Positions 16,778-25,991 of a stretch of 64,000 nt of DNA are shown here, in pieces (position 1 is the first letter of the stretch; each line of letters starts with the position of its first letter). Made by a program: the position numbers and the translations under genes. The DNA is from an uncultured Methylococcales bacterium. Lineage in GTDB: Bacteria > Pseudomonadota > Gammaproteobacteria > Methylococcales > Methylomonadaceae. Location: contig CAIUVX010000184.1 in NCBI GenBank assembly GCA_903902705.1, forward strand, positions 1 through 64,000. Reading direction: 5' to 3'. The notes beneath the pieces were generated by a model. The model did no database searches, was not told where the DNA came from, and saw nothing but the letters and a program-made list of their open reading frames with translations.

Positions 16778-16833
16778 ACTAGGCAAATTGTGTCTGGACA
16801 ATGGGGTCCACTATAAAGATTGGTAATTGATCA

Positions 16834-17574
16834 ATGATAATAACTGACGATTTCGTTCTATTAAACTTTCCAAAAACAGGTACGACGTTCACTAGAAAAA
16901 TAATTCAAAAAATATATGAAGATGATTATGAAGAGTTATTGTTGCCCGTTGCTTTCAACATTCGTGATATTGGTCGTCGAACCCAACATGGAACTTATGC
17001 CCAAATCCCTATAGAACATCGGGGGAAAACAGTATTGAGTATCATGCGAAATCCATTTGATCGATATATTTCACAGTATTGTTTTAAGTGGTATGCACAT
17101 TCTCCTCCTGAAAGCATAGAGAAAATAAGAGCTACTTATCCTAGTTTTCCAGAAATGGAATTTGTAGATTTTCTCGATATGTCGGATAGGTTTACAAAGA
17201 AAAATGTACTGAAAGCATATAATATATTTTTAAGTACTGATATTGGTACTCAAACAATTAACTTTATAGCATTTTATTCAAACACGCCAGAAAGTGATCT
17301 TAATGAAATGATACAAAATAATTCTGATCCTTTTCTAAAACTTCCAAAGATACATTTTCTGCATCAAGAATCATTACGAAAAGAGTTATGTGATTTTTTG
17401 GTGGGATTGCATCGAGACAAGGATATAGAAAAAATAATATCTTCACAGGAAGATATGAATGTTAGTAGACCTTCTGAAGAAAGGAATTTAAGTCAATTTT
17501 GGAATCCAGACTTGCATACTATGTATAGCAAAAAGGAAAGATTTCTTCTAAATGCTTTTCCTGAATACAGATAA
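16834..17574 (+). CDS. Sulfotransferase family protein
   Basis: A probable carbohydrate sulfotransferase of 246 residues. The PAPS 5'-phosphosulfate loop is LLNFPKTGTTFTRKII near residues 9-24. The 3'-phosphate site is SIMRNPFDRYISQY near residues 70-83. The rest is low in similarity to anything I know. It sits between the truncated sulfotransferase and an orphan Wzt-type domain, which places it with glycan decoration. Confidence 0.8.
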   Translation: MIITDDFVLLNFPKTGTTFTRKIIQKIYEDDYEELLLPVAFNIRDIGRRTQHGTYAQIPIEHRGKTVLSIMRNPFDRYISQYCFKWYAHSPPESIEKIRATYPSFPEMEFVDFLDMSDRFTKKNVLKAYNIFLSTDIGTQTINFIAFYSNTPESDLNEMIQNNSDPFLKLPKIHFLHQESLRKELCDFLVGLHRDKDIEKIISSQEDMNVSRPSEERNLSQFWNPDLHTMYSKKERFLLNAFPEYR

Positions 17575-17588
17575 AAGAAGAATTATTC

Positions 17589-18116
17589 ATGTTAGTAAAA
17601 AATGAGTTATTAAAGCTACATACTATGCCATCAAAACTGCAACTCGCTTTTCATAGTCTGGTGAGTTATGGTTCGAGTGGCGCAAGAATAACTTATGTAG
17701 AAATGCTTGATTTAGATAATCAGTCTTTATCAACAATAGAATTTAATCAAGAAGTAAAAATTAACATTTTTTTTGAAAGCTATGTGAATAGTAATGTTGC
17801 TGTATATTTCGGAATAATGGATGAGAAAAAAAACCAAATTACAGGTGCTGGATTGAGACAAGTTGGGCTACCACTAATCGATTCAAAAAACGGTGACCGA
17901 TTTGTGGTTAGCTACAAGATAAAACTTCCACTGGAAGAAGGAAATTATTCTCTGATGGCGCAATTATCACGACCAATAATTTTAGATCAAACAGCCGATT
18001 TCGTGGATGTTGTAGATAACGCTATTGTTTTTTCAGTAAATCGGCGAGAAGGTGCTAAGCTTTGGGCTAAAGTATACCTATTTCCAACGTGTGAGGTAAA
18101 AAGAGCCTATGAATAA
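17589..18116 (+). CDS. Free-standing Wzt C-terminal (glycan-binding) domain
   Basis: This 175-residue protein has no ABC domain but aligns along its length with the C-terminal domain of the second Wzt: YGSSGARITYVEML against YGSGGVKITYVELL, EFNQEVKI in both, then LPLEEGNYSL against LPFQEENYAL, and DNAIVFSVNRREGAKLW against ENAVVFQVARWEKARIW. It has an AAGAAG ribosome-binding site. It may be a remnant of a lost third wzt or a soluble glycan-binding partner for Wzm/Wzt. DNA identity with the second wzt is only moderate, so it is not a fresh duplication. Confidence 0.8.
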   Translation: MLVKNELLKLHTMPSKLQLAFHSLVSYGSSGARITYVEMLDLDNQSLSTIEFNQEVKINIFFESYVNSNVAVYFGIMDEKKNQITGAGLRQVGLPLIDSKNGDRFVVSYKIKLPLEEGNYSLMAQLSRPIILDQTADFVDVVDNAIVFSVNRREGAKLWAKVYLFPTCEVKRAYE

Positions 18117-18176
18117 GACATTATTATCGAAAAACAAAATGCGGCATTTATTTACCAATCAAGGAGTAGAACTGTT

Positions 18177-19295
18177 ATGAACAGTTCTTTTTTAAATGAT
18201 TACATCAACTCAGCGATTGAAGCTAATCAAAATAATTTTTGTGATAATCATGATCTCTGGCGTTTCGGTTCGGACAGTTTGTTAGAACAAAATAACTTTC
18301 TGTGGTTTGAGAATTCCTATAAATTTTTGTTAAAAAAATTAAACCTTATAAATAAAATCAATGCCAACATATTAATTAATAAGGCTATCGCGCATATTGC
18401 CCCCTGTTTAGCAGATTTTGAATGGCTATATGAACATCTGGAAGATGATGAGTCTCGTAAATTGCTAGTTCAAATACAGCTATATAGAGCTCTTGGTGAA
18501 CGATATATAAAGCTACCTTTAAACAATAAAGACTATTGGCTCAAACTCAAAGCTGTTGAAAAATTGGCGCAGGGAGCTGAATCTATTGATCTTGGTTTTA
18601 TGGGATGGAAAGCATATAAAATGCGCCTAGATAGTCTGGGCTATCCTTTTCAATTATTTTTAAGACCTCCTGGTGTCTTAACTCAACTATTACTACAACA
18701 ATACCGCTGTCAAATTGAAAACTTGGTAATTGAAGTTGTCGAAGGGGATGTTGTAATTGACGGAGGGGGCTGCTATGGAGAAACTGCCCTTTACTTTGCT
18801 CTTAAGGCGGGCAATAGCGGCAGGGTTTTTACTTTTGAATTTATGCCAGAAAATTTATCGATTTACCACCGAAATATGGAGCTAAACTCTGATGTAGCAC
18901 AACGAGTAGAGTTAATAGAAAAACCGTTATGGGTGCATTCAGGTGAAAAACTATACATAGAAGGCTGTGGACCAGGTACTAGAGTTCAGCAAGAAACAAA
19001 CGATCCTAATGCTAAAAAAATTGAAACGATTTCAATAGATGATCTAGTGCGTGATAAAAAATTGACAAAACTCAACTTTATTAAAATGGATATTGAGGGT
19101 GCTGAATTACAAGCACTAAAAGGAGCTGAAAAAAGTATTCAGCAATTTCGCCCCAAAATGGCTATTTCAATTTATCATAAGCCTCAGGACTTTTGGGAAA
19201 TACCTCAATACATTGCAAGTCTTGATTTGGGGTATCGATTTGCGCTGAGACATTTCACTATTCATCAAGAAGAAACTGTACTATTTGTTTTTTGA
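18177..19295 (+). CDS. FkbM family methyltransferase
   Basis: A 372-residue SAM methyltransferase of the FkbM family, which O-methylates sugars or other hydroxyls. The first half (about 1-180) is helical and unassigned. The catalytic half shows VVIDGGGCYGETALYF (SAM loop), VFTFEFMPENLSIYHRN, TISIDDLV and FIKMDIEGAELQALKGA, all family hallmarks. It sits in the polysaccharide operon before an aminotransferase, so methylation of a glycan residue is likely. Confidence 0.88.
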   Translation: MNSSFLNDYINSAIEANQNNFCDNHDLWRFGSDSLLEQNNFLWFENSYKFLLKKLNLINKINANILINKAIAHIAPCLADFEWLYEHLEDDESRKLLVQIQLYRALGERYIKLPLNNKDYWLKLKAVEKLAQGAESIDLGFMGWKAYKMRLDSLGYPFQLFLRPPGVLTQLLLQQYRCQIENLVIEVVEGDVVIDGGGCYGETALYFALKAGNSGRVFTFEFMPENLSIYHRNMELNSDVAQRVELIEKPLWVHSGEKLYIEGCGPGTRVQQETNDPNAKKIETISIDDLVRDKKLTKLNFIKMDIEGAELQALKGAEKSIQQFRPKMAISIYHKPQDFWEIPQYIASLDLGYRFALRHFTIHQEETVLFVF

Positions 19296-19307
19296 GCTAA
19301 CTATAAA

Positions 19308-20405
19308 ATGATTCACGTCACTAAAACTACCCTCCCTACCCTGAATGAATACACGCACTACTTAGAGCGCGTCTGGTCATCAGGACAGATCACTAATAAT
19401 GGTTCTCTTTGTCGTGAGCTAACTGAGCATTTAAAGACATATCTTGAGCTTAAAAATCTTGAGTTGGTTAGTAACGGTACGCTTGCCATCCAGCTTGCTA
19501 TTAAAGCGTTGGCTATCAAAGGCGAGGTCATTACCACGCCATATAGCTATGTTGCTACTACAAGTTCAATTCTGTGGGAAGGCTGCGAACCTATTTTTGT
19601 AGATATTAATAATCATAATTTTTGCATTAACCCTGATTTGATAGAAGCGGCTATTACCGAAAAAACCTCGGCAATTTTGGCTACTCATGTTTATGGTTAT
19701 CCGTGTGATGTGATAAAAATTCAACAAATTGCCGATAAATATCAACTTAAAGTGATATACGATGCAGCTCATGCGTTTGGCGTAAGAGTTGCAGGGAAGT
19801 CAATTTTGCAATATGGCGATTGCTCTACTTTGAGTTTCCATGCAACTAAATTATTTCACACCGCCGAAGGCGGTGCGATAATTTGTAAAGATGCAGACGT
19901 GACTAAGCGCATTTTTCTAATGAAAAAATTTGGTCATATCGGCGAAGATGACTATCTCGACATCGGTATTAACGCAAAAATGTCAGAACTGCACGCAGCA
20001 ATGGGACTTTGTATCTTACCCAAAGTGAATGACATTATTGCCTATCGTAAAGAATGTTCTGGTTGGTACGACACCCAACTTGAAGGCTGTTTTTTACAAC
20101 GACCTATCGCTCCAGCAGACTTTACTTATAACTATGCCTATTATCCTGTGATTTTTCCTACTCACGAAATTATGATGCGTGTGCGGCAAACACTCCTAGA
20201 CAATGGTATCGGTCCACGGCGATATTTCCATCCATCGCTCAATACCTTGCCATTTTTAAAGACTGAGTTAAAAAGAGCGTGTCCAATTTCAGAAGATATA
20301 GCTTTGCGTGTGCTTTGTTTGCCTCTGTATGTTGGGTTAAGCAAAGTAGATGTCAAGGTTATTTGTGACCTTATCAAACGCACCTTACGAAGTGAATCAG
20401 AGTAA
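19308..20405 (+). CDS. DegT/DnrJ/EryC1/StrS aminotransferase
   Basis: A PLP-dependent sugar aminotransferase that puts an amino group on a nucleotide-bound keto sugar. Key parts are SNGTLAIQLAIKAL (phosphate binding), IYDAAHAFG with the PLP-ring Asp152, and SFHATKLFHTAEGGA with the aldimine Lys181. The 365 residues match the family. It implies an amino sugar in the glycan, so a matching 4,6-dehydratase or oxidase must supply the keto sugar. The next gene starts eight bases after its stop. Confidence 0.92.
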   Translation: MIHVTKTTLPTLNEYTHYLERVWSSGQITNNGSLCRELTEHLKTYLELKNLELVSNGTLAIQLAIKALAIKGEVITTPYSYVATTSSILWEGCEPIFVDINNHNFCINPDLIEAAITEKTSAILATHVYGYPCDVIKIQQIADKYQLKVIYDAAHAFGVRVAGKSILQYGDCSTLSFHATKLFHTAEGGAIICKDADVTKRIFLMKKFGHIGEDDYLDIGINAKMSELHAAMGLCILPKVNDIIAYRKECSGWYDTQLEGCFLQRPIAPADFTYNYAYYPVIFPTHEIMMRVRQTLLDNGIGPRRYFHPSLNTLPFLKTELKRACPISEDIALRVLCLPLYVGLSKVDVKVICDLIKRTLRSESE

Positions 20406-20412
20406 CATTCTA

Positions 20413-21111
20413 ATGAAGATTGCAATTATGCAGCCTTATTTTTTTCCTTATATTGGCTACTGGCAGCTAATCCATGCTGTGGATCGCTTTGTTATTTACG
20501 ATGATGTTAATTACATTGTCAGAGGATGGATCAATCGTAATCGCATCTTGATTAATGGTGAGTCAAGTTATATTACAATACCGTTGCAGCAGGCATCTCA
20601 AAACAAGCGTATTTGCGATATATACTTGCAATCTTCATCTATCTGGCGTGACAAATTAATTAAATCAGTCGAAACGACCTACCGAAAAGCACCTTATTTT
20701 GTTGAAGTGTTTCCAGTCATCGAAAGAATAATTCGCCATAAAACCGATAATTTATCGGATTATCTGGTATATCAATTGCAAACGCTGGCGGTATTCATGG
20801 GTATTAACACGAAATTTGTGCAGACTAGCCGATGCTATGAGAACAACGAACTGTCAGGACAGGATCGGATTCTTGACATCTGCAAACAAGAAGGTGCAAT
20901 TACCTACATTAATCCGCAAGGGGGGCAATCCCTATACGATAGGGTTGCTTTCGCACAAAACGGCTTAGACTTGAAATTTTTGATTCCATACACTGTAGAA
21001 TACAAACAGTTCGGATCTGTGTTTATACCTTGGCTCTCGATTATTGATGTGATGATGTTTAATTCTCCAGATCAATTACAAATGTTATTAAACAAATACA
21101 AGTTGATGTAA
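20413..21111 (+). CDS. WbqC family protein
   Basis: WbqC-like proteins are found in O-antigen clusters, often next to DegT-type aminotransferases, and are thought to modify amino sugars; their reaction is not well established. I start at ATG 20413, which gives the family N terminus MKIAIMQPYFFPYIGYWQLI; the longer frame only reads back into the aminotransferase gene. Other family stretches are FVIYDDVNYIVRGWINRNRI and YINPQGGQSLYD. Length is 232 residues. Confidence 0.88.
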   Translation: MKIAIMQPYFFPYIGYWQLIHAVDRFVIYDDVNYIVRGWINRNRILINGESSYITIPLQQASQNKRICDIYLQSSSIWRDKLIKSVETTYRKAPYFVEVFPVIERIIRHKTDNLSDYLVYQLQTLAVFMGINTKFVQTSRCYENNELSGQDRILDICKQEGAITYINPQGGQSLYDRVAFAQNGLDLKFLIPYTVEYKQFGSVFIPWLSIIDVMMFNSPDQLQMLLNKYKLM

Positions 21112-21113
21112 TC

Positions 21114-21929
21114 ATGGACAAAATAGCAATTTTTGGTGTACCTCGTTCAGGTACAACATGGCTCAGTCAAATTTTTAACAGTCATCCAGACGTAGCACTA
21201 AGATTTCAGCCGCTTTTTTCGTATGGACACAAAGGCAGTCTGTCTGCGTATTCATCAGCTGAAGAGATACAATCATTCTTTGAAGAAATTTTATATTCTC
21301 AAGATGCTTTTGCAATGATGACCTCTGAAATGCAAAAGGATTATCCCGTCTTTCAAAAGACCGATAGTCCAACACATATTGTTTTTAAAGAGACGCGCTA
21401 TCTTCATGTCATTGAAAATATACTTACAGAATGTAGTGATGTTAGAATTGTTGGTATTGTCAGAAATCCTCTGGCAGTCATTGCATCCTGGATTTTGGCT
21501 CCCAAAGAATTCAATTCAGAGTGGGATATAAATAGTGAATGGCGTAGTGCGCCCAGCAAAAATCAAAACAGACCAGAAGAGTTTTACGGTTTTGATAAAT
21601 GGAAAGAAATTGCAGAAGTATTTCTTCGGTTAAAAAATCAATTTCCTAAACAGTTTTTACTACTCAGTTATGATGAATTAAATAGTTTACCTCTTGAGGC
21701 TACAAAAAAGTTATTTGATTTTTGTGGATTAAACGTAAGTGATGAAGTGCAACAATTCCTCATTGAGAGTAAATCAAGGCATGACCCAGACCCTTATTCG
21801 GTTTATCGTGCCAACGCAAACGATAAATGTTGGCAAAGTACATTACCCGATAACATTGTGAAACAGATTATGCTAGAACTTCAAAACACTCCATTGGATA
21901 TTTTTCTTCAGGATATTAATAATGCCTAA
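21114..21929 (+). CDS. Sulfotransferase domain protein
   Basis: A 271-residue PAPS-dependent sulfotransferase. The 5'-phosphosulfate loop is FGVPRSGTTWLSQIFNSHP (residues 7-25), the 3'-phosphate site is RIVGIVRNPLAVIASWIL near residue 110, and the C-terminal LSYDELNSLP segment is typical. It follows WbqC by two bases and overlaps the next glycosyltransferase by eight. With the gene at 16834 it argues for a sulfated glycan. Confidence 0.87.
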   Translation: MDKIAIFGVPRSGTTWLSQIFNSHPDVALRFQPLFSYGHKGSLSAYSSAEEIQSFFEEILYSQDAFAMMTSEMQKDYPVFQKTDSPTHIVFKETRYLHVIENILTECSDVRIVGIVRNPLAVIASWILAPKEFNSEWDINSEWRSAPSKNQNRPEEFYGFDKWKEIAEVFLRLKNQFPKQFLLLSYDELNSLPLEATKKLFDFCGLNVSDEVQQFLIESKSRHDPDPYSVYRANANDKCWQSTLPDNIVKQIMLELQNTPLDIFLQDINNA

Positions 21930-23553
21930 AGTTTCTGTAATCCTAACCTCATTTAATCATGACAAATATCTTTGCGAAGCAATTGAAAGTGTTCTTAATC
22001 AAACTTTCACTGATTTTGAACTCATTATTTGGGATGATGCTTCTTCTGATAATTCGTGGTATTTAATTAATCAATATACTGATCCACGCATCAAAACATT
22101 TCGTAATGAGCAACAAAAAAGAGGAATATGGGGAGTAAATAAAGCTATCTCGGAAGTAGCTACGGGTGAATATATTGCTATTCATCACTCTGATGATGTT
22201 TGGGAATTGACTAAGTTGGACAAGCAAGTTGCTTTTTTAAATGCTAATACCGAAATCGGAGCGGTTTTTACTTGGGTGCAAATAATTGACGAGCATAGCG
22301 AGGAGAAAGAAAATGATGACTTTAATCAAGAAAATAAAACCCGTTGGCAATGGTTGCAACAATTATTTGCAGGTGACAATCACCTAAATCATCCTAGTGT
22401 ACTGATCAAAAAACAGTGTTATCAAAATGTTGGAGGGTATCGCTATGGTTTAGCTCAGACAGGGGATGCCGAAATGTGGAGTCGGGTTTTAATAAAATAC
22501 CCTATCCATGTTATTCAAGAAAGATTAACTAAACACCGCCGACCTTCGGATCATTCCAATACCAGCGGTCCTAGAGTTGACGCTGAAATTAGAACAAGTA
22601 ACGAATGGAACATAATACGAGAAAATTTTCTCGCACTGACGGAATTTGAAGAGATTGTTGCAATATTCCCTAGTCTCGAACGTTATAGAAATCCAGCAGG
22701 ATGTGACCATAAGTTTTTACTGGCTATGGCTTGTTTGTACGAAAGCAAACAAAGAAATGCGTGGCAACTCGGTCTAAATTGGTTGTTTGAATTGCTTAAT
22801 GATGCAGCTCGCCATAAAAAAATAACAGAGCTTTATGCTTTTTCTTATGCCGATTTAATCAAATTGACTGGAGAATTTGATGTTTTTTCAATGTTCCAAC
22901 AACACGAATTTATTGATTATATTGAAGCGCAACGGCAAGAAATTCAGGCTTATGCAGAACAGGATCACGTTTTTAGTGATCAAATTCAGACTCAGATTGC
23001 TGTCATTGCTGAGCTAAATACAATACTCCATGAGCGTAATATAACGCTCAATGAGCGCAATATAACAATCAATGAGCTAAATACAACACTCCATGAGCGC
23101 AATATAACAATCATTGAGCTAAATACAACACTCCATGAGCGTAATATAACAACTATTGAGCTAAATACAACACTCCATGAGCGTAATATAACAACTATTG
23201 AGCTAAATACAATACTCCATGAGCGTAATATAACAATCAATGAGCTAAATACAACACTCCATGAGCGTAATATAACAATCAATGAGCTAAATACAATACT
23301 CCATGAGCGTAATATAACAATCAATGAGCTAAATACAATACTCCATGAGCGTAATATAACAATCATTGAGCTAAATACAATACTCGATGAGCGTAATATA
23401 ACAATCAATGAGCTAAATACAATACTCGATGAGCGAGATGAAACAATCCATGAAATTTGTACGTCACGTTCTTGGCGATTCACTCGACCTCTACGCCTTT
23501 TATATCGACTCATCCGCGATCCAAGGTTATTATGGTCACAACTTCATGAATAA
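21922..23553 (+). CDS. GT2 glycosyltransferase with long 14-residue repeat coil and SWR-PLR tail
   Basis: An inverting GT-A glycosyltransferase. The catalytic domain (about 1-220) shows VSVILTSFNHDKYLCEAIESVL, IIWDDASSDNS, and HHSDDVWE as the DxD site. A helical region leads to about 148 residues of ELNTTLHERNITIN-type repeats (about 364-510), expected to form a long coiled coil. The protein ends with SRSWRFTRPLRLLYRLI, a basic amphipathic tail. The repeat-plus-tail layout also occurs in the methyltransferase at 13505, so both may dock on the same partner or membrane surface. Confidence 0.88.
   Translation: MPKVSVILTSFNHDKYLCEAIESVLNQTFTDFELIIWDDASSDNSWYLINQYTDPRIKTFRNEQQKRGIWGVNKAISEVATGEYIAIHHSDDVWELTKLDKQVAFLNANTEIGAVFTWVQIIDEHSEEKENDDFNQENKTRWQWLQQLFAGDNHLNHPSVLIKKQCYQNVGGYRYGLAQTGDAEMWSRVLIKYPIHVIQERLTKHRRPSDHSNTSGPRVDAEIRTSNEWNIIRENFLALTEFEEIVAIFPSLERYRNPAGCDHKFLLAMACLYESKQRNAWQLGLNWLFELLNDAARHKKITELYAFSYADLIKLTGEFDVFSMFQQHEFIDYIEAQRQEIQAYAEQDHVFSDQIQTQIAVIAELNTILHERNITLNERNITINELNTTLHERNITIIELNTTLHERNITTIELNTTLHERNITTIELNTILHERNITINELNTTLHERNITINELNTILHERNITINELNTILHERNITIIELNTILDERNITINELNTILDERDETIHEICTSRSWRFTRPLRLLYRLIRDPRLLWSQLHE
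23011..23451 (+). repeat. Ten-and-a-half 42-bp in-frame repeats
   Basis: One full unit at 23011-23052 is followed by a 21-bp half unit (23053-23073) and then nine head-to-tail 42-bp units from 23074 to 23451. Units differ at a handful of sites (for example AACACTCC against AATACTCC or AATACTCG). The half unit keeps the frame. This is a recombination-prone tract likely to vary in length between strains. Confidence 0.95.
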
Positions 23554-23607
23554 ACTCATGCACCTTGCTTGCGATAGCCATCCTACAGAAGAATCTGCTA
23601 ATTAGTT

Positions 23608-24576
23608 ATGAGTACAATAAAGATCACCAGTGATGTACAGAGTCCTGTTTGCTCGGTTGTGATACCAACAAAAAATGGCGGCGATTTATTTCGTAAAGTT
23701 CTCAATGCCTTAGCCGAACAAACGTTGTGGGATTGTGTTGAGCTAATTGTCGTTGATTCTGGCTCTGAAGATGATACCGTTGCAATGGCTAAGCAAGCAG
23801 GCGCGAAAGTGTTTGAAATTGCACCGCATGAATTTAATCATGGTGCAACACGAGACTATGGTATAGCGCAAGCCAATTCAGAATACGTTATTCTTATCGT
23901 ACAAGATGCCATACCTAATGATGCAAATTTGTTACAAACGTTATTATCTTCACTCGAAGATGCCGCTGTTGCAGGTGTTTATGCACGGCAAATCCCACAG
24001 CCCGATGCAGACGTACTGACTAAACGCAACTTAAATGGCTGGTTGACGGGGCGTACTCAATCTGAGACGCGCTTTGTTCCTTACAATGGTTGGTATGAAG
24101 CGTTATCACCTATGGAGAAATATTTGTTCTGTAATTTCGATAATGTCTGTTCCGCCATCAAAAAATCAGTTTGGCAACAAGAGTGTTTTGGAAAAGTCAA
24201 CTTTGGCGAGGATATAGATTGGGCGGAAAGAGTGCTTAAATGCGGCTACCGAATTGTTTACGAGTCGCAAGCCGCTGTAATCCATTCCCACAATAGACCG
24301 CTAAGCTACGAATACAAGCGTACCTACGTCTGCCACCGTAAATTGTATGCTATGTTTGGTCTACATTTAGTCCCTAGCATAAAAGGAGTATGGCGGTCTT
24401 GGCTTTATGCCTCAAGTGCAGATATGGTGTATATTTTTCAGAACGAAAAACGATTGGTTCAAAAAATGCAAATGTTATTTAAAGCCCCGATTCTAAATTT
24501 ATTCAGTGTTTTTTCTCAATATCAGGCAGCTCAAGATGAAATTCAAAATGTTTCTAATTCAGTAACAGGCGTGTAA
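23608..24576 (+). CDS. GT2 glycosyltransferase, rhamnosyltransferase-like
   Basis: A 322-residue GT2 enzyme. It shows CSVVIPTKNGGDLFRKVLNAL, LIVVDSGSEDDT, then HEFNHGATRDYGI and IVQDAIP, which are typical of bacterial rhamnosyltransferases using dTDP-L-rhamnose. The acid-rich NFGEDIDWAERVLKCGYRI is the usual second acceptor-side motif. The rfbC gene in the same locus supports rhamnose as donor, but this is inference. Confidence 0.87.
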   Translation: MSTIKITSDVQSPVCSVVIPTKNGGDLFRKVLNALAEQTLWDCVELIVVDSGSEDDTVAMAKQAGAKVFEIAPHEFNHGATRDYGIAQANSEYVILIVQDAIPNDANLLQTLLSSLEDAAVAGVYARQIPQPDADVLTKRNLNGWLTGRTQSETRFVPYNGWYEALSPMEKYLFCNFDNVCSAIKKSVWQQECFGKVNFGEDIDWAERVLKCGYRIVYESQAAVIHSHNRPLSYEYKRTYVCHRKLYAMFGLHLVPSIKGVWRSWLYASSADMVYIFQNEKRLVQKMQMLFKAPILNLFSVFSQYQAAQDEIQNVSNSVTGV

Positions 24577-24582
24577 ATTACC

Positions 24583-25935
24583 ATGAAAATTTTACTAACA
24601 GTTCATCAGTTTTTTCCTGAATATAAATCAGGTACGGAAGTACTCACTTTTAGCGTGGCGAAAGAGCTGCTACAGCGTGGTCATGAGGTCTTTGTTTTTA
24701 CAGGGTTTCCAGCGCAACAAGTTTTATCGGATGAAATGAGACTGGATCGCTATGAAATAGAAGGCATTGCTGTTTATCGCTATCACCATGCGATACAACC
24801 GTTAGCAGACCAACGAGTAGTCACGGAAATTGAATACAATAATCATTTGGCATCGCGTTTTTTCACTCAGATAGTGGAAGAAATTCAGCCTGATATTGTT
24901 CACTTTTTCCACTTTAGTCGCTTGGGTATTGGCTTAATTGATGTGGCAACAGCCAGTAACATTCCAATTTATTTTACTCCAACTGATTTTTGGGCAGTTT
25001 GCCCAACGTGCCAGTTATTACTTAATGATGACAGTATGTGTGCAGGATCAAGTAAGGCGGGTGGTAATTGTGTTAAACACGTCGCTATACTTACTAGAGG
25101 GGAGCGGGTAAAAAAATATATGCCACTAATTCCAAACCCTGTAGCTGATGTGATAGTCACATTAACTAAAAAATTTCTTACCTCTAAATCCTCACTGGCA
25201 CTCGAAATAGCGGCAATGTCTAATCGCCGTCCATTTACTATAGCGCGACTGAACAGGCTCAACGTTATATTTTCACCCACGCAACTGATGACAAAAACGC
25301 TGATTCATAACGGAGTCAACGCTGAGCTAATTCGACCATTGCCGTTTGGCATCGATATTTCTGGCTATGATGAGCATAGCGGACAACGTGTTGGTATGGC
25401 GCGTACCATTGGTTTCATTGGCACGTTATCGCCGCATAAAGGCTGTCATATTCTGATTGACGCATTCAAACAACTTAATTTACCAAATCTTCAGCTTAAA
25501 ATTTACGGTAATCCCAATGAATTTCCTGATTATTATGCTGAACTAAAAGCCTTAGCAGGAGAAATAGAATCCATTGAGTTTTGCGGCACATTTCCCAATA
25601 CCCAAATAGCTGCTGTTTTAAGCGAATTAGATACGCTGGTAGTTCCCTCATTGTGGTACGAAAATACGCCACTTGTTGTGTATTCTGCCTTCGCCGCCCA
25701 TTGCCCTGTTGTTGCATCCGATTTTCCAGGAATGTCGGAGGTTGTGCTACATCAACAAAATGGACTGGTATTTCCCGCAGGTGATATTAATGCCCTTACT
25801 GAGCAATTACGCTTACTTGCCAGCACACCCGATTTGCTGACACGACTGAGTGCCAACTGTAAACCACCAAAATCAATTTTAGACTATGTGAATGAGCTTG
25901 AGACTGCCTATCATGTAAATATGCAATCTGCCTAG
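24583..25935 (+). CDS. GT4 family glycosyltransferase
   Basis: A GT-B retaining glycosyltransferase of 450 residues. The N-terminal Rossmann half begins MKILLTVHQFFPEYKSGTEV. A cysteine-containing stretch near residues 145-166 (CPTCQLL to GNCVKH) is often seen in this subgroup. The C-terminal nucleotide-sugar half has GFIGTLSPHKGCHILIDAF and the EX7E-like region VPSLWYENTPLVVYSAFA. It follows the preceding gene after six bases. Donor and acceptor are unknown. Confidence 0.88.
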   Translation: MKILLTVHQFFPEYKSGTEVLTFSVAKELLQRGHEVFVFTGFPAQQVLSDEMRLDRYEIEGIAVYRYHHAIQPLADQRVVTEIEYNNHLASRFFTQIVEEIQPDIVHFFHFSRLGIGLIDVATASNIPIYFTPTDFWAVCPTCQLLLNDDSMCAGSSKAGGNCVKHVAILTRGERVKKYMPLIPNPVADVIVTLTKKFLTSKSSLALEIAAMSNRRPFTIARLNRLNVIFSPTQLMTKTLIHNGVNAELIRPLPFGIDISGYDEHSGQRVGMARTIGFIGTLSPHKGCHILIDAFKQLNLPNLQLKIYGNPNEFPDYYAELKALAGEIESIEFCGTFPNTQIAAVLSELDTLVVPSLWYENTPLVVYSAFAAHCPVVASDFPGMSEVVLHQQNGLVFPAGDINALTEQLRLLASTPDLLTRLSANCKPPKSILDYVNELETAYHVNMQSA

Positions 25936-25991
25936 ATGTTAAAAAGTTTTTTCTTAATACAAGCTTTATCGACTCCGCACTTGCGTAACAC

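Noticed and set aside
22992-23513. Antisense open frame of 173 codons with serine/valine repeats
   Set aside because: It is the mirror image of the 42-bp repeat tract in the glycosyltransferase gene; repeats without stops stay open on both strands.
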